Origin: Paenibacillus albidus
Lineage (GTDB): Bacteria > Bacillota > Bacilli > Paenibacillales > Paenibacillaceae
Length of the DNA: 64,000 nucleotides
Assembly: GCF_014644435.1 (NCBI RefSeq)
Contig: NZ_BMKR01000004.1
Span: 186,001 to 250,000, forward strand
Reading direction: 5' to 3'
Under the pieces are notes generated by a model that saw nothing but the letters and a program-made list of their open reading frames with translations, had not been told where the DNA came from and searched no databases. The position numbers were made by a program, and so were the translations under genes. Of this stretch, positions 7,803-16,838 are shown piece by piece. Positions within the stretch are counted from its first letter, which is position 1; every line of letters starts with the position of its first letter.

Positions 7803-9239
7803 ATGTTGCGTAAAAGTGGGCAGCTAAGGAGCCTTTCCGGAATGGGTCTGTCGATCCTGCTGGCCTTTATGCTAGTTCTGCCGGGGAATGCGGGGGCAGC
7901 CGGTTCATCGGAAGTTTATAATCTAAGCGGCTTTTCGGCAGGCAATACTGGTGGGGGAATAATAGAAGAATCCAATACGGCACTATACAAAAAAGTCTAC
8001 ACAGCAGCGGATTTGGCGGTTGCGCTCAAAAAAAATTCCGGCTACAAGGTCATTGAGATTATGAACGATCTAGATCTCGGCTGGAATGAGCTTCCGGCAG
8101 CGGCCCAAACTTCACCCTTTGCCAAAAACAATTCACCGCTCACCCATCCGGTACTTCTCCAGACCGGAGTGAGCAAGATCAACATTGACGGGTTTGACGG
8201 CCTCACGATCTTTTCGGCGAATGGTGCCACGCTCAGACATGCAGGCTTCACCATCAAACGCAGCTCCAACGTCATCATCCGCAATCTGGAATTTGACGAA
8301 TTATGGGAGTGGGACGAGGCGAGCAAAGGCGACTATGACAAAAATGACTGGGACTATGTCACCCTGGAGCAGGATGCCAATGTCTGGATCGATCACTGTA
8401 CGTTCAACAAAGCCTATGACGGATTGGTGGATTCCAAAAAGGGAACGTCAGGTGTAACCATCTCCTGGTCGGCTTTCAAGGGGGATGACGGGAGTCCGGG
8501 CAGCTGGGTAACCCAGCAGATCAACGCGCTGGAAGCCAACAAATCCGCTTATCCCATGTATGCTTATCTGCGCAGCAGTGCTGTAGGACTCAGCAAAGAC
8601 GATATTATTGCGGTAGCGGCCTCACAAAAGAAAGGTCACCTGGTAGGCTCGAATGCCTTTGATTCCAGCAATGCCAAGCTGTCCATCACCCTGCACCACA
8701 ATTATTATCTTGATATTCAGGACCGCTTGCCCCGGTTAAGAGGGGGAAATGCACATGTATACAACATTCTGGTGGATAACTCGGCTTCCTGGGCAGCCAA
8801 AAAACGCTTAACCTCCGCCATGGAAACGGCAATCGCCTCTAAAGGGTATCACTTTGGTGTAACGAGTAATGGGGCTATTGCCACGGAAGGAGGGGCCGTC
8901 ATGCTGGAGAACTCGCATCTTATTGATGTGTTCTATCCACTCCGCAACAACCAGACCGATCCTTCGGATGGAAGCTATACCGGTAAAATCAAAGCCGTTG
9001 ACACGATGTACTCGCTGGATGGAACTGCCTTCCGTGGAAACAGCGAAAGCTCAGGCAGTCCGCTTGCACCTGTGCCCGCGGCGATCCTTCCGTTCTCCTG
9101 GACGGGAATTTCTTCATTGCCTTACAGCTATACCCCGGATGACCCGTCCACCCTGCTAACCCGCTTGACAGCAGCAGAAGGCGCGGGAGCCGGCAAGCTT
9201 AGCTGGGCCAAAGAGAACTGGCTGAGAACAACATACTGA
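7803..9239 (+). CDS. Secreted pectate lyase, family PL1
   Basis: A 478-residue product. ATG 7803 lies 7 bp after AAGGAGG, whereas ATG 7797 is only 1 bp away. A signal peptide ends around GNAGAAG. The PL1 signature is complete: GLTIFSANGATLRHAGFTIK, SNVIIRNLEF, WIDHCTFNKAYDGLVDSKKG (calcium-binding region) and HHNYYLDIQDRLPRLRGGNA, where the Arg of RLPRLR is the expected catalytic base region. It should cleave polygalacturonic acid by beta-elimination and act together with the PL9 enzyme just upstream, probably from the same transcript. Confidence 0.93.
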   Translation: MLRKSGQLRSLSGMGLSILLAFMLVLPGNAGAAGSSEVYNLSGFSAGNTGGGIIEESNTALYKKVYTAADLAVALKKNSGYKVIEIMNDLDLGWNELPAAAQTSPFAKNNSPLTHPVLLQTGVSKINIDGFDGLTIFSANGATLRHAGFTIKRSSNVIIRNLEFDELWEWDEASKGDYDKNDWDYVTLEQDANVWIDHCTFNKAYDGLVDSKKGTSGVTISWSAFKGDDGSPGSWVTQQINALEANKSAYPMYAYLRSSAVGLSKDDIIAVAASQKKGHLVGSNAFDSSNAKLSITLHHNYYLDIQDRLPRLRGGNAHVYNILVDNSASWAAKKRLTSAMETAIASKGYHFGVTSNGAIATEGGAVMLENSHLIDVFYPLRNNQTDPSDGSYTGKIKAVDTMYSLDGTAFRGNSESSGSPLAPVPAAILPFSWTGISSLPYSYTPDDPSTLLTRLTAAEGAGAGKLSWAKENWLRTTY

Positions 9240-9295
9240 ACTCATCCGGTAGGATTTAAGTGAATTCTAGCTTTACCCTCTACAATGGAAAAGAT

Positions 9296-9345
9296 TTGGT
9301 AGAAGGGTGTCCTGCAAGCTATAATATGGCTGAGGGATACCCTTT
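9296..9345 (+). promoter_or_regulatory. Promoter for the aldo/keto reductase, overlapped by a hairpin
   Basis: TTGGTA (9296-9301), an 18-bp spacer and TATAAT (9320-9325) form a reasonable sigma-A promoter. AAGGGTGTCC (9303-9312) can pair with GGATACCCTT (9335-9344), followed by a short T-rich run, so for transcripts arriving from the lyase gene the same bases may act as a terminator. The sequence alone does not decide between these uses; both may be real. Confidence 0.5.
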
Positions 9346-9374
9346 ATTTTTGCAGGAAGAGAGGAGATTGTCTT

Positions 9375-10367
9375 ATGGAGTACATAAAATTGGGATCAAC
9401 CGGCCTTGAGGTGTCACGGCTTTGCCTGGGCTGCATGAGCTACGGCATACCCGAACGCGGCGCTCACGCGTGGACGCTGGGAGAAGAAGAGAGCCGCCCT
9501 TTTATTCAAAGAGCACTGGAGCTGGGCATTAACTTCTTTGATACAGCCAACATTTATTCGGACGGAACGAGCGAGGAAATCGTCGGCCGGGCGTTAAGGG
9601 ATTTCACCACACGCGATGAAGTCGTGATCGCCACCAAGGTTCATGGCCGGATGCGTCCGGGACCCAATGGCGGCGGGCTGTCGCGCAAGGTGATTATGAG
9701 CGAAATTGATCATAGTCTGAAGCGGCTGGGTACGGATTATGTGGATCTCTATCAGATTCACCGCTGGGATCACGAGACTCCCATTGAAGAGACGCTGGAG
9801 GCGCTTCATGATGTGGTAAAAGCAGGGAAAGCCCGCTATATCGGCGCTTCTTCCATGTATGCCTGGCAGTTCATGACTGCCTTGCATGTAGCTGAACGCA
9901 ATAACTGGACCAAATTCGTCTCTATGCAGAACTACGTTAACCTGCTGTACCGTGAAGAAGAACGTGAGATGCTGCCGCTCTGTGAAGTTAATGGGATTGG
10001 CGTTATCCCGTGGAGCCCGCTGGCCCGCGGACGTCTGACACGGGATTGGGAGGTCTCGAGTGTCCGTTCCGACACCGATGAATTTGCCAAACAGCTCTAC
10101 TCCAGGACAGATGAGGCAGACCGTCTGGTTGCCCTTAGGGTCAAAGAAATTGCTGAAGAACGCGGAGTGCCGCGGGCACAGATTGCCTTGGCCTGGGTTC
10201 TGCAAAAGAAGCCGGTCACCGCACCGATCATCGGGGCGACCCAAATGCATCATCTGGATGACGCAGCGGCAGCCGTTAATCTTAAGCTCAGCGACAGTGA
10301 AATTATCCGGCTGGAAGAGCTGTATGTTCCGCATCCGGTCACAGGCGGCTTGAATAATTTCAAATAA
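9375..10367 (+). CDS. Aldo/keto reductase
   Basis: A 330-residue NADPH-dependent TIM-barrel oxidoreductase. The catalytic tetrad is visible: Asp and Tyr in FFDTANIYSDG, Lys in VIATKVHG and His in LYQIHRWD. The C-terminal cofactor region IIGATQMHHLDDA is also typical. The start MEYIKLGSTGLEVSRLCLG is the usual one for the YajO/AKR11-like group acting on aldehydes or sugars. It is flanked by its own promoter and a strong terminator, so it is a single-gene unit; proximity to pectinases does not prove a role in pectin use. Confidence 0.92.
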   Translation: MEYIKLGSTGLEVSRLCLGCMSYGIPERGAHAWTLGEEESRPFIQRALELGINFFDTANIYSDGTSEEIVGRALRDFTTRDEVVIATKVHGRMRPGPNGGGLSRKVIMSEIDHSLKRLGTDYVDLYQIHRWDHETPIEETLEALHDVVKAGKARYIGASSMYAWQFMTALHVAERNNWTKFVSMQNYVNLLYREEEREMLPLCEVNGIGVIPWSPLARGRLTRDWEVSSVRSDTDEFAKQLYSRTDEADRLVALRVKEIAEERGVPRAQIALAWVLQKKPVTAPIIGATQMHHLDDAAAAVNLKLSDSEIIRLEELYVPHPVTGGLNNFK

Positions 10368-10378
10368 TGATTTTCAGG

Positions 10379-10427
10379 GAGTGCCTCGAAAGCCGTAGAA
10401 ACGGCTGCTGTGGCACTCTGTTTTTTG
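10379..10427 (+). terminator. Rho-independent terminator after aldo/keto reductase
   Basis: GAGTGCC (10379-10385) pairs with GGCACTC (10412-10418), with an inner AGCCGT/ACGGCT stem, and is followed by TTTTTT (10421-10426). Confidence 0.88.
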
Positions 10428-10545
10428 ACGCATGATTCAGGAAAGTCGCCCAGCCAAAATAGTCTATTTCTTCTCCATGGAGGCGCTTTCTGTTATGATG
10501 ATCCTAGTATATTCCTTTTCCAAGGATAGGAAGGTGTTCATTTTC

Positions 10546-11523
10546 ATGAATCTTCAAGAGGTTACAGAACTTATCCAATCATTAAAAACCAATCTGGCTA
10601 CCGTCATTGTAGGTAAAGAAGAGGGTGTAGATCTGCTGCTGACTGCCCTGCTGGCCAATGGGCATGTCCTGCTGGAGGATGTGCCGGGTACCGGCAAAAC
10701 CCTGCTGGCCAAAGTGCTCGCCCGCTCGCTGGACTGTTCATTTAAACGCATTCAGTTCACTCCGGATCTGCTGCCGTCGGATTTAAGCGGAATCAACTTT
10801 TATAATCAGAAGCTGGGTGAATTTGAGTTCCGTCCAGGGCCTTTGTTTACGGGTATTCTGCTCGCAGACGAGATTAACCGTGCAACGCCCCGTACCCAGT
10901 CGAGTCTCCTGGAGTGTATGGAGGAACGGCAAATAACCATTGACGGAGTGACTCACAGTCTGGAAGCACCCTTCCTGGTCATTGCAACCCAGAATCCGAT
11001 TGATAATCAGGGCACTTTCCCGCTCCCGGAAGCCCAGTTGGACCGCTTTCTGATGCGGATTACCACCGGTTACCCCACCTTCGAGGAAGGTGTACATATT
11101 CTTCAGCGTTTTCGCGAGAGCAATCCGCTGGAGGAGGCCCGTCCTGTAGCTTCAGGCCGGCATATTGTGGAAGCCCAGCGATTCGCGGCAGCCGTACGGG
11201 TCAGCGAAGAGCTCCTGGGCTACATTGTCCGAATCACCGAAGCTACACGCAACTCTTCCACCGTGAAGTTAGGCGCAAGTCCCCGCGCCAGCGGGGCGCT
11301 GCTCCGCTCTGCCCAGGGTTATGCGCTGATTCAGGGCCGCCCCTATGTCACTCCGGATGATATCAAAGCGGTTGCTGTTCCGGTTCTGGCACACCGCCTG
11401 CTGCTGCAGCATGGCTTGAAATCCCGGGAAGGCCAGGCTGCCGAACTTGTGCAGCAAGTGCTTCGTGAAGTGGACGTTCCTGCAGAACCTGCTGTGCCCT
11501 TAAGAGGCGGAAGGGTGGAGTAG
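10546..11523 (+). CDS. MoxR-family AAA+ ATPase
   Basis: A 325-residue product from ATG 10546 (MNLQEVTELIQ...). Frames further upstream add a non-conserved stretch. Walker A is DVPGTGKTLL (about 45-54), Walker B ILLADEINRA (104-113), sensor 1 IATQNPIDNQGTFPLPEAQLDRF and sensor 2 SPRASGALLRSAQ. MoxR ATPases act as chaperones for assembly or activation of partner proteins, usually encoded beside a DUF58 protein, as here. The 3-bp gap to the DUF58 gene points to coupled translation. Confidence 0.93.
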   Translation: MNLQEVTELIQSLKTNLATVIVGKEEGVDLLLTALLANGHVLLEDVPGTGKTLLAKVLARSLDCSFKRIQFTPDLLPSDLSGINFYNQKLGEFEFRPGPLFTGILLADEINRATPRTQSSLLECMEERQITIDGVTHSLEAPFLVIATQNPIDNQGTFPLPEAQLDRFLMRITTGYPTFEEGVHILQRFRESNPLEEARPVASGRHIVEAQRFAAAVRVSEELLGYIVRITEATRNSSTVKLGASPRASGALLRSAQGYALIQGRPYVTPDDIKAVAVPVLAHRLLLQHGLKSREGQAAELVQQVLREVDVPAEPAVPLRGGRVE

Positions 11524-12615
11524 GTGATGACTCTCCCTGGATTCATCCTCAGCACCTTGGCTCTTCTTATGGTGCTGACCGTCATTTATCAGCGCAGCGC
11601 GTTGCGCCATGTGAGCTACAAGCGGTATTTCTCCGAGCAGGCTGTGTTTGAAGGGGATCGCCTTGAGATGGTTGAGGAGATCGTGAATGCCAAGCTGCTG
11701 CCGCTGCCCTGGCTGCGGCTCGAATCGAGCATTGCCCGGGGGCTGGAGTTCGGCATCCAGGAGAATCTCGGGATCAGTACGGGCGAGATTTATCAGAATC
11801 ATGTCAGCATGTTTTTTCTGAAACCGTACAGGCACATCAAGCGGCGCCATTCTGTAAGCTGCAACAAGCGGGGATTCTACCGCCTGGAGTCGGTAACGAT
11901 GACAACCGGGGATCTGTTCGGTCTGGCCCGTAAAGTGAAGACTTTCCCGCTGCAGCTGGAGCTGCTCGTGTATCCGGGGCTGCTGGATATCGGCAACCTG
12001 CCACTGCCGGTTCACAGCTGGCTGGGAGAGTTGCCGGTGAAGCGCTGGATGGTGGAAGACCCGTTCCTGACGGCGGGAATCCGGGAATACAGTGCAGGCG
12101 ATTCGATGGGACTCATCAATTGGAAGGCAACAGCCCGCACCGGGGTAATGCAGGTTCATAAAAAAGACTACAGCGCAGACACCCGGCTTGTGATCTGTCT
12201 GAATGTGGAAATCAGCGAGTCCATGTGGAGAAATGTGACCGATGTACAGCGGATTGAACAGGGCATCCGCTACGCAGCCACCGTAGCGGAGTATGCCCTC
12301 CTTCATGGGATCGAAACAGGGTTCATTTGTAATGGAAGCCTGGGCGGGGACGGTGCCAAAACGCCTGTAACCACTGAGTCCATGGCACAGCTGGAGGACT
12401 TTCTGGAGCTGTTGGCCAGGCTGACCCTGGACCGGACAGTGCCGATGAACCGGCTGCTGGAGCTGCAGGCTGAAAGTACTGCGGCAAGTAGCGATTTCCT
12501 GATTATTTCCTGCCATCAGGGAGCTGGTCTTGAAGCTGCTGCGCAGCAGCTTCAGGCACTTGGTCACGGCGTCGAATGGCTGGTTATTCCGGAGCAAGGG
12601 AGGGAAGGCGCATGA
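11524..12615 (+). CDS. DUF58 domain protein
   Basis: A 363-residue protein starting at GTG 11524 or ATG 11527. An N-terminal membrane helix (FILSTLALLMVLTVIY) leads to a beta-rich region and the DUF58 hallmark REYSAGDSMGLINWKATART around residues 185-205, followed by a VWA-like fold (TRLVICLNVEIS). DUF58 proteins are presumed substrates or partners of MoxR ATPases in cell-envelope processes. The stop overlaps the next start by 4 bp (ATGA), which completes the usual MoxR-DUF58-DUF4129 trio. Confidence 0.9.
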   Translation: MMTLPGFILSTLALLMVLTVIYQRSALRHVSYKRYFSEQAVFEGDRLEMVEEIVNAKLLPLPWLRLESSIARGLEFGIQENLGISTGEIYQNHVSMFFLKPYRHIKRRHSVSCNKRGFYRLESVTMTTGDLFGLARKVKTFPLQLELLVYPGLLDIGNLPLPVHSWLGELPVKRWMVEDPFLTAGIREYSAGDSMGLINWKATARTGVMQVHKKDYSADTRLVICLNVEISESMWRNVTDVQRIEQGIRYAATVAEYALLHGIETGFICNGSLGGDGAKTPVTTESMAQLEDFLELLARLTLDRTVPMNRLLELQAESTAASSDFLIISCHQGAGLEAAAQQLQALGHGVEWLVIPEQGREGA

Positions 12616-13946
12616 CTTTGTTTCCTCCTTCCAGAATCCGCGGGACTCTAAGGCTGTGGGGGCGATGTTTCCTGGAGCTTCTATTGTCCTTGCCGTTATG
12701 GATTCTGGTTCAAGTCTACGCGTTAACCGGGCAGCCGGGCACGTTGTGGATCTATCTCCTGCCGCTCCTCTCCCTGGCAGGCGTCCTGCTCAGTACACTC
12801 TGCAATGTGCGGTGGAAGCAGCTGGTTTGCGCCCTGGGAATCGGTTTTGCTTTTGGATTCCTGGCCGGCGGTTTTGAGTCCAGGGACAGCTTTATTTGTA
12901 TTGCGTCAGGAGGGTTATGTGCGTTTCTCGGGATGACCGCGCCATCGCGCAGCAGCAATACAACAACCTATTGGTCAGGAATTGCCCTTTATTTTGTTGC
13001 GGTCCTCACCTTTGGACAACTGCCGGACTTGCAGTCCAGCGTCCCTGTACTGACCTGGAGCGGCAGCATCTGCCTGATCGTGATTCTTCTGTCAACTAAC
13101 AGCCAGCATCTGCGTTACAGCTCATTTGCAGGAGATGAAGCTCCTTTGCCTACAGGACTGCGCAGGCATAACCGGTGGTTCGTAGCCGGGTTCATTCTGG
13201 CTGCTGCGGTATTGGCTGCAGGTGCCGGGAAATGGCTGGGGGCTCTCGCGTGGAATGCGGCAAGAGCATTGATTGGCTGGTTCCTCCAATTGTTCTCGGG
13301 CAGCGAAGAAACACCGGTCCAGAGTCAAGCCCCACCTCCGGCGGCCCCGGTGTTACCGGCGGCGGAAGCAACTCCACCGGGGCTTTTGGCCAAGCTGCTG
13401 GATCTTTCCTTTTACCTGTTGGCTTCATTGGTCATTGGATTCTTGGTCTATTACGGGCTTCGCTGGCTCTATAGAAACACAGGCGGGATCTGGCACAGGG
13501 TGATAGCTGCACTGCTGGCTATGCTGCGCAGAGAACAGCCGCAGACAGAACCTGCCGCTTATCGGGATGAGGAGAGAAACGTTTTTACCTGGGAGCAGGC
13601 CGTTCGGGGAATGAAAGACTTTCTGAACAGAAGCCTGACGATAGGCTCCCGCCGGGACCGCTGGGATCAGACAGGAAGCAACCGGGAACGAGCCCGGTGG
13701 ATGTACCGTGAGTGGCTCGCAGCCAAGCGGGGCAAGGGCTATGAAATTAAGAGGTTCCTGACGCCTCAAGAGACAGCAAAAGATGTCTTGGACTGGACTG
13801 CCCGGAATGACAAGCAGGCGCAAAAGCGGGGAATCAATGACCCAAGCTCCCAAAAGCTGATTGAACTGTATGAACAAGCCAGATACGGGGATCAGGAGCC
13901 TACGGATGCTGAAGTGGCTGCGCTCAAAGCAGAACTAAAGTTATAA
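12612..13946 (+). CDS. Multi-pass membrane protein with DUF4129-like C-terminus
   Basis: A 444-residue protein beginning at ATG 12612, inside the ATGA overlap with the DUF58 gene. About six N-terminal hydrophobic helices (residues 20-210) are followed by a Pro/Ala-rich loop (PPPAAPVLPAAEATPPG), another helix near 265-285 and a charged cytosolic domain with RERARWMYREWLAAKRGKGYEIKRF-type spacing and LTPQETAKDVLDW, which matches DUF4129. In many Firmicutes the neighbour is a transglutaminase; none follows here, so the operon ends at this gene. Function unknown. Confidence 0.78.
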   Translation: MTLFPPSRIRGTLRLWGRCFLELLLSLPLWILVQVYALTGQPGTLWIYLLPLLSLAGVLLSTLCNVRWKQLVCALGIGFAFGFLAGGFESRDSFICIASGGLCAFLGMTAPSRSSNTTTYWSGIALYFVAVLTFGQLPDLQSSVPVLTWSGSICLIVILLSTNSQHLRYSSFAGDEAPLPTGLRRHNRWFVAGFILAAAVLAAGAGKWLGALAWNAARALIGWFLQLFSGSEETPVQSQAPPPAAPVLPAAEATPPGLLAKLLDLSFYLLASLVIGFLVYYGLRWLYRNTGGIWHRVIAALLAMLRREQPQTEPAAYRDEERNVFTWEQAVRGMKDFLNRSLTIGSRRDRWDQTGSNRERARWMYREWLAAKRGKGYEIKRFLTPQETAKDVLDWTARNDKQAQKRGINDPSSQKLIELYEQARYGDQEPTDAEVAALKAELKL

Positions 13947-14031
13947 ATGGAGGAAAGGTTCACCGTCCATGACTCTGTACTTAACTACAGATTGTAAGAT
14001 AAGTCTATAAAATCTGTAGGAGGTATTGGTT

Positions 14032-14064
14032 ATGAGGACAGATATCGGCATGCCACAAAGGTAA
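14032..14064 (+). CDS. Possible 10-codon leader peptide
   Basis: ATG with a strong AGGAGG seven bases upstream is followed by ten codons (MRTDIGMPQR) and TAA. Just before it, ACAGATT (13987-13993) and AATCTGT (14011-14017) form an inverted repeat. No larger gene follows on this strand, so it may be a relic of a lost gene start. Apart from this, the 51-bp array and a small CCCGAG/CTCGGG-like inverted repeat near 14430, I see nothing in the gap from 13947 to 14553. Confidence 0.2.
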   Translation: MRTDIGMPQR

Positions 14065-14110
14065 ACCCGTGGAGATCCGGTCGGAAATGGCGAAGTACGG
14101 CTGAGGGGGT

Positions 14111-14317
14111 ATGCCTTTGAATTCAGCCATTCCGGTGAATTAGCCGGAACGGAAGGCATAAATGCCTTTGAATTCAGCCATTCGGGTGAATTAGCCGGAA
14201 CGGAAGGCATAAATGCCTTTGAATTCAGCCATTCGGGTGAATTAGCCGGAATGGAAGGCATAAATGCCTTTGAATTCAACCATTCCGGGGATTCAGCCGG
14301 AATGGAAGGCAAATGCC
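14111..14317. repeat. Tandem array, four 51-bp units (two-hairpin family, array 2, inverted)
   Basis: GAATTC recurs at 14119, 14170, 14221 and 14272, again 51 bp apart. Read on the minus strand, the unit matches that of the 824-1177 array: AAGGCAT..ATGCCTT followed by a CCRTTCCGG/CCGGAAYGG stem. The last unit has the perfect pair CCATTCCGG/CCGGAATGG, while others have GGAACGG opposite CCATTC, which leaves a G-U pair in minus-strand RNA. An antisense frame of 17-residue repeats again runs through it. Confidence 0.92.
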
Positions 14318-14553
14318 TGCATTGCTGACACTACTGCATTCGAACCTGAAAGGATTACCGGACCAGTTCATCCAGGCCAGGCGACCATGAAGCCTTATTG
14401 AGCGATGTGATCAGATTTGCCCGAACGTACCCGAGTGTCGGGTGTTGAAGAAACCGTGGAAATAGGGGACAACTGGTGGAGCATATTTCAGTTCCTGGCA
14501 GCTCTGCTACTTGAGGGGCAACAGGTTATCAGGAATATAGGATCCATAATAGC

Positions 14554-14880
14554 TCAGAAGAAAAACCGCAGAAGCATTAATGAGAGTATTCCGGCTATTA
14601 CAGATCCAAGCAGACTACGTGTCCGGATAGCCACCCAGAAGGTAGGCAAGGCGGCAATCCACTCCATATTGCTGGCCAGCAGTGATAACTCCCCATCCTG
14701 GATGAACAGCTCCTCTGCAATCAGAGCGGACATGACGGCGATGGGGACATAATTTAACCAGCGCATGCCCCAGTCGGGAAGATTGATCCGGCTGAGCAGC
14801 ATGAGCGGAAGAACCCTTGGAACGAACGTAACCAGGGCAGCCCCCGCAATAATCAAAAAAATATCCATTCTTATTTCCAT
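14554..14880 (-). CDS. azlD: AzlD-family branched-chain amino acid export subunit
   Basis: A 108-residue, very hydrophobic protein with about four membrane helices. FVPRVLPLMLLSRINLPDWGMRWLNYVPIAVMSALIA is the typical AzlD pattern: a conserved Pro-Arg after the first helix and YVP later. AzlD is the small partner of AzlC in exporters of branched-chain amino acids and their analogues. The start overlaps the end of azlC by 10 bp, indicating coupled expression. Confidence 0.88.
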   Translation of the reverse strand: MEIRMDIFLIIAGAALVTFVPRVLPLMLLSRINLPDWGMRWLNYVPIAVMSALIAEELFIQDGELSLLASNMEWIAALPTFWVAIRTRSLLGSVIAGILSLMLLRFFF

Positions 14881-15605
14881 TTTTCAATCCCCATTCCGCA
14901 GGTCGCTGCCACAAGTGTAGCCGTGATTACACCCATGCTGGGCGACCATAATAACGAGACCCCCACCGCAATCAGCACAGCAATTAGACCTACGGCAATA
15001 TCAATGGCATATTTTTTGCGGCTCTGTACGGCCATTACCAATAGGCCAATGAACATTGCAGGCAGGGCAAAATCCAGACCGAAGCGCTCCGGGCTCGTAA
15101 TCCATTGGCCCAGAAACGCCCCCGCTAAATTGGCGATGATCCAATTCAGGTAAGCAGCTATGTTCAAGCCATGCATCCATTTCTCACTGATGTTCCTGCG
15201 ACTGGCACTTTTGTGAATCGCCACACCAAAGGTCTCGTCCGTGAGCAGAGAACCGACCAGCATATTGCGCAAGGGCGTGAGATGCCGGAAATAAGGCGAT
15301 AAGGCAGCGCTAAGCAGCAAATGACGCAGATTCACGAACAATATGGTAATTACAATGCTTGCAGCACTGCTACCGGCTGCAATCATCCCCGAAGCGATGA
15401 ACTGGGCAGAGCCGGCATATAGAATAATCGACATCATGGCAATTTCGGCTATTGTAAGCCCGGCGGTTTTTTCGACGACCCCGGCAGCAAAGCCAATGCT
15501 TAAATATCCCAATAGCGTGGGCAGGCAATCTTTCACTCCCTTTAGGAAGCTGTCCTCATTCTGCGGGGCCGCATGCGGTTCCAGCCCGGCCGTCTCCAGT
15601 TTCAT
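14871..15605 (-). CDS. azlC: AzlC-family branched-chain amino acid exporter
   Basis: A 244-residue product from the ATG at 15605, which has AAAGGAGGG just upstream; an ATG eight codons earlier would put that site inside the gene. LPTLLGYLSIGFAAGVV, LYAGSAQFIASGMIAAG and FVNLRHLLLSAALSPYF are the conserved AzlC motifs. With AzlD it should form a two-part exporter. No Lrp-type regulator is adjacent. A consensus-like sigma-A promoter lies just upstream. Confidence 0.92.
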   Translation of the reverse strand: MKLETAGLEPHAAPQNEDSFLKGVKDCLPTLLGYLSIGFAAGVVEKTAGLTIAEIAMMSIILYAGSAQFIASGMIAAGSSAASIVITILFVNLRHLLLSAALSPYFRHLTPLRNMLVGSLLTDETFGVAIHKSASRRNISEKWMHGLNIAAYLNWIIANLAGAFLGQWITSPERFGLDFALPAMFIGLLVMAVQSRKKYAIDIAVGLIAVLIAVGVSLLWSPSMGVITATLVAATCGMGIEKWK

Positions 15606-15638
15606 TAAAAACTCCCTCCTTTTAAGCATAAAACAAAT

Positions 15639-15667
15639 ACTATAAGAGCAATTTTCAACACTGTCAA
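15639..15667 (-). promoter_or_regulatory. Sigma-A promoter of azlCD
   Basis: Read on the minus strand: TTGACA (15667-15662), a 17-bp spacer and TATAGT (15644-15639), about 34 bp before the azlC start. The -35 and spacing are ideal and the -10 has one mismatch. Confidence 0.8.
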
Positions 15668-15723
15668 TTCCCCAGCTTGCTTCAGGCCCCTCTTGTATTT
15701 AGTACCAACCAATTCTCCAGCGA

Positions 15724-15768
15724 ATGAACCGATCCTGCGGGGCACTGTTTCTGAAGCGATTGGTTCAT
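15724..15768. promoter_or_regulatory. Inverted repeat upstream of the pectin operon
   Basis: ATGAACCGATC (15724-15734) is repeated inverted at 15758-15768 with a single G-T type mismatch and a 23-base loop. It lies about 110 bp before the first permease gene and could be an operator or an RNA hairpin in the operon leader. There is no U-run, so it is not a standard terminator. Confidence 0.4.
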
Positions 15769-15878
15769 CCCATGGCTGATTGCATGATTGTTGTCCGCGC
15801 CAAGGTCCCCTTAACATGTGAAGAGAGGAGCCTGCTCGTCATTCACACCATCATTTGCTAAAGGGGGCCCAAGATCGT

Positions 15879-16838
15879 ATGGCTGAGCTGTCGGAAACAT
15901 CAATGCTGCATCCCGGAGTTACAGTCAATAAACCCGTCAAACCAAGCTATTTGCGGAACATCAGGAAACACTGGATGCTTTATGTCATGATCCTGCCCGG
16001 TATTTTGTTCTATATTATTTTCAAGTACATTCCGCTGGGAGGAAGCGTGATCGCTTTTCAGAACTTTCAAATTATGAAAGGAATTTGGAATAGCCCATGG
16101 GTGGGCCTGGACAATTTCAAGTTTATTTTTACGTACCAGGATTTCTATCATGTTCTCCGGAATACGGCGCTGATTGCCTTTTACAAGCTGGTGATCGGTT
16201 TCCCTGCTCCAATCCTGCTGGCGCTGATGTTCAATGAAGTGAGGAAAATGCTGGCGAAACGCTTTTTGCAGAGTTTGTTCTATCTGCCTCATTTCCTCTC
16301 CTGGGTGGTCGTCGGGGGGATCGTCTTTGAAGTGCTGGCCTCGGGTGGATTTGTAAACGCTGTCCGTGGCTGGTTCGGCTTCGAGCCGATTCTGTATATG
16401 CAGCAGGAGCAGTATTTCCGGCCCATTGTCGTTCTGTCCTCCATATGGAAAGAGGTAGGATGGGGAACCATTATCTACCTCGCTGCGATCAGCGGCATTG
16501 ATCCGACCCAATATGAAGCGGCCGTGATGGACGGAGCCAACCGGTGGAAACAGACGATTTATATTACTCTACCCGCGTTGTTCCCGACCATCCTTATCCT
16601 GTTCCTGCTGAATATCGGAAATTTCCTGGAGCTGGGCTTCGATCAGGTCTATAACCTGCTGACACCGATGACCTATTCGGTAGGGGATATTATCGAGACT
16701 TATGTATACCGCTCGGGTGTACTGCAGGGGCAATACAGTGTAACGACGGCCATCGGACTGTTTCAGTCCATCATCGGCTTCATTCTGCTCTGGATCTTCA
16801 ACCGGCTGGCCAAAAAAACCGGAGAGGGGTTGTGGTAA
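15879..16838 (+). CDS. LplB-type sugar ABC transporter permease
   Basis: A 319-residue protein (ATG 15879; AAGGGGG stands about 12 bp before it). Six membrane helices are apparent, starting with HWMLYVMILPGILFYIIFKYIPL, the standard opening of LplB/YtcP-like permeases. The EAA loop, YEAAVMDGANRWKQTIYITLPAL, contacts the shared ATPase, which is not encoded here and is probably an MsmX-like protein elsewhere. It pairs with the permease and lipoprotein that follow to import pectin or rhamnogalacturonan oligomers; substrate inferred from the neighbours. Confidence 0.92.
   Translation: MAELSETSMLHPGVTVNKPVKPSYLRNIRKHWMLYVMILPGILFYIIFKYIPLGGSVIAFQNFQIMKGIWNSPWVGLDNFKFIFTYQDFYHVLRNTALIAFYKLVIGFPAPILLALMFNEVRKMLAKRFLQSLFYLPHFLSWVVVGGIVFEVLASGGFVNAVRGWFGFEPILYMQQEQYFRPIVVLSSIWKEVGWGTIIYLAAISGIDPTQYEAAVMDGANRWKQTIYITLPALFPTILILFLLNIGNFLELGFDQVYNLLTPMTYSVGDIIETYVYRSGVLQGQYSVTTAIGLFQSIIGFILLWIFNRLAKKTGEGLW

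Noticed and set aside
14417..14752. 111-codon + strand frame over azlD
   Set aside because: It runs opposite azlD, which has clear family motifs; the frame has no ribosome site.
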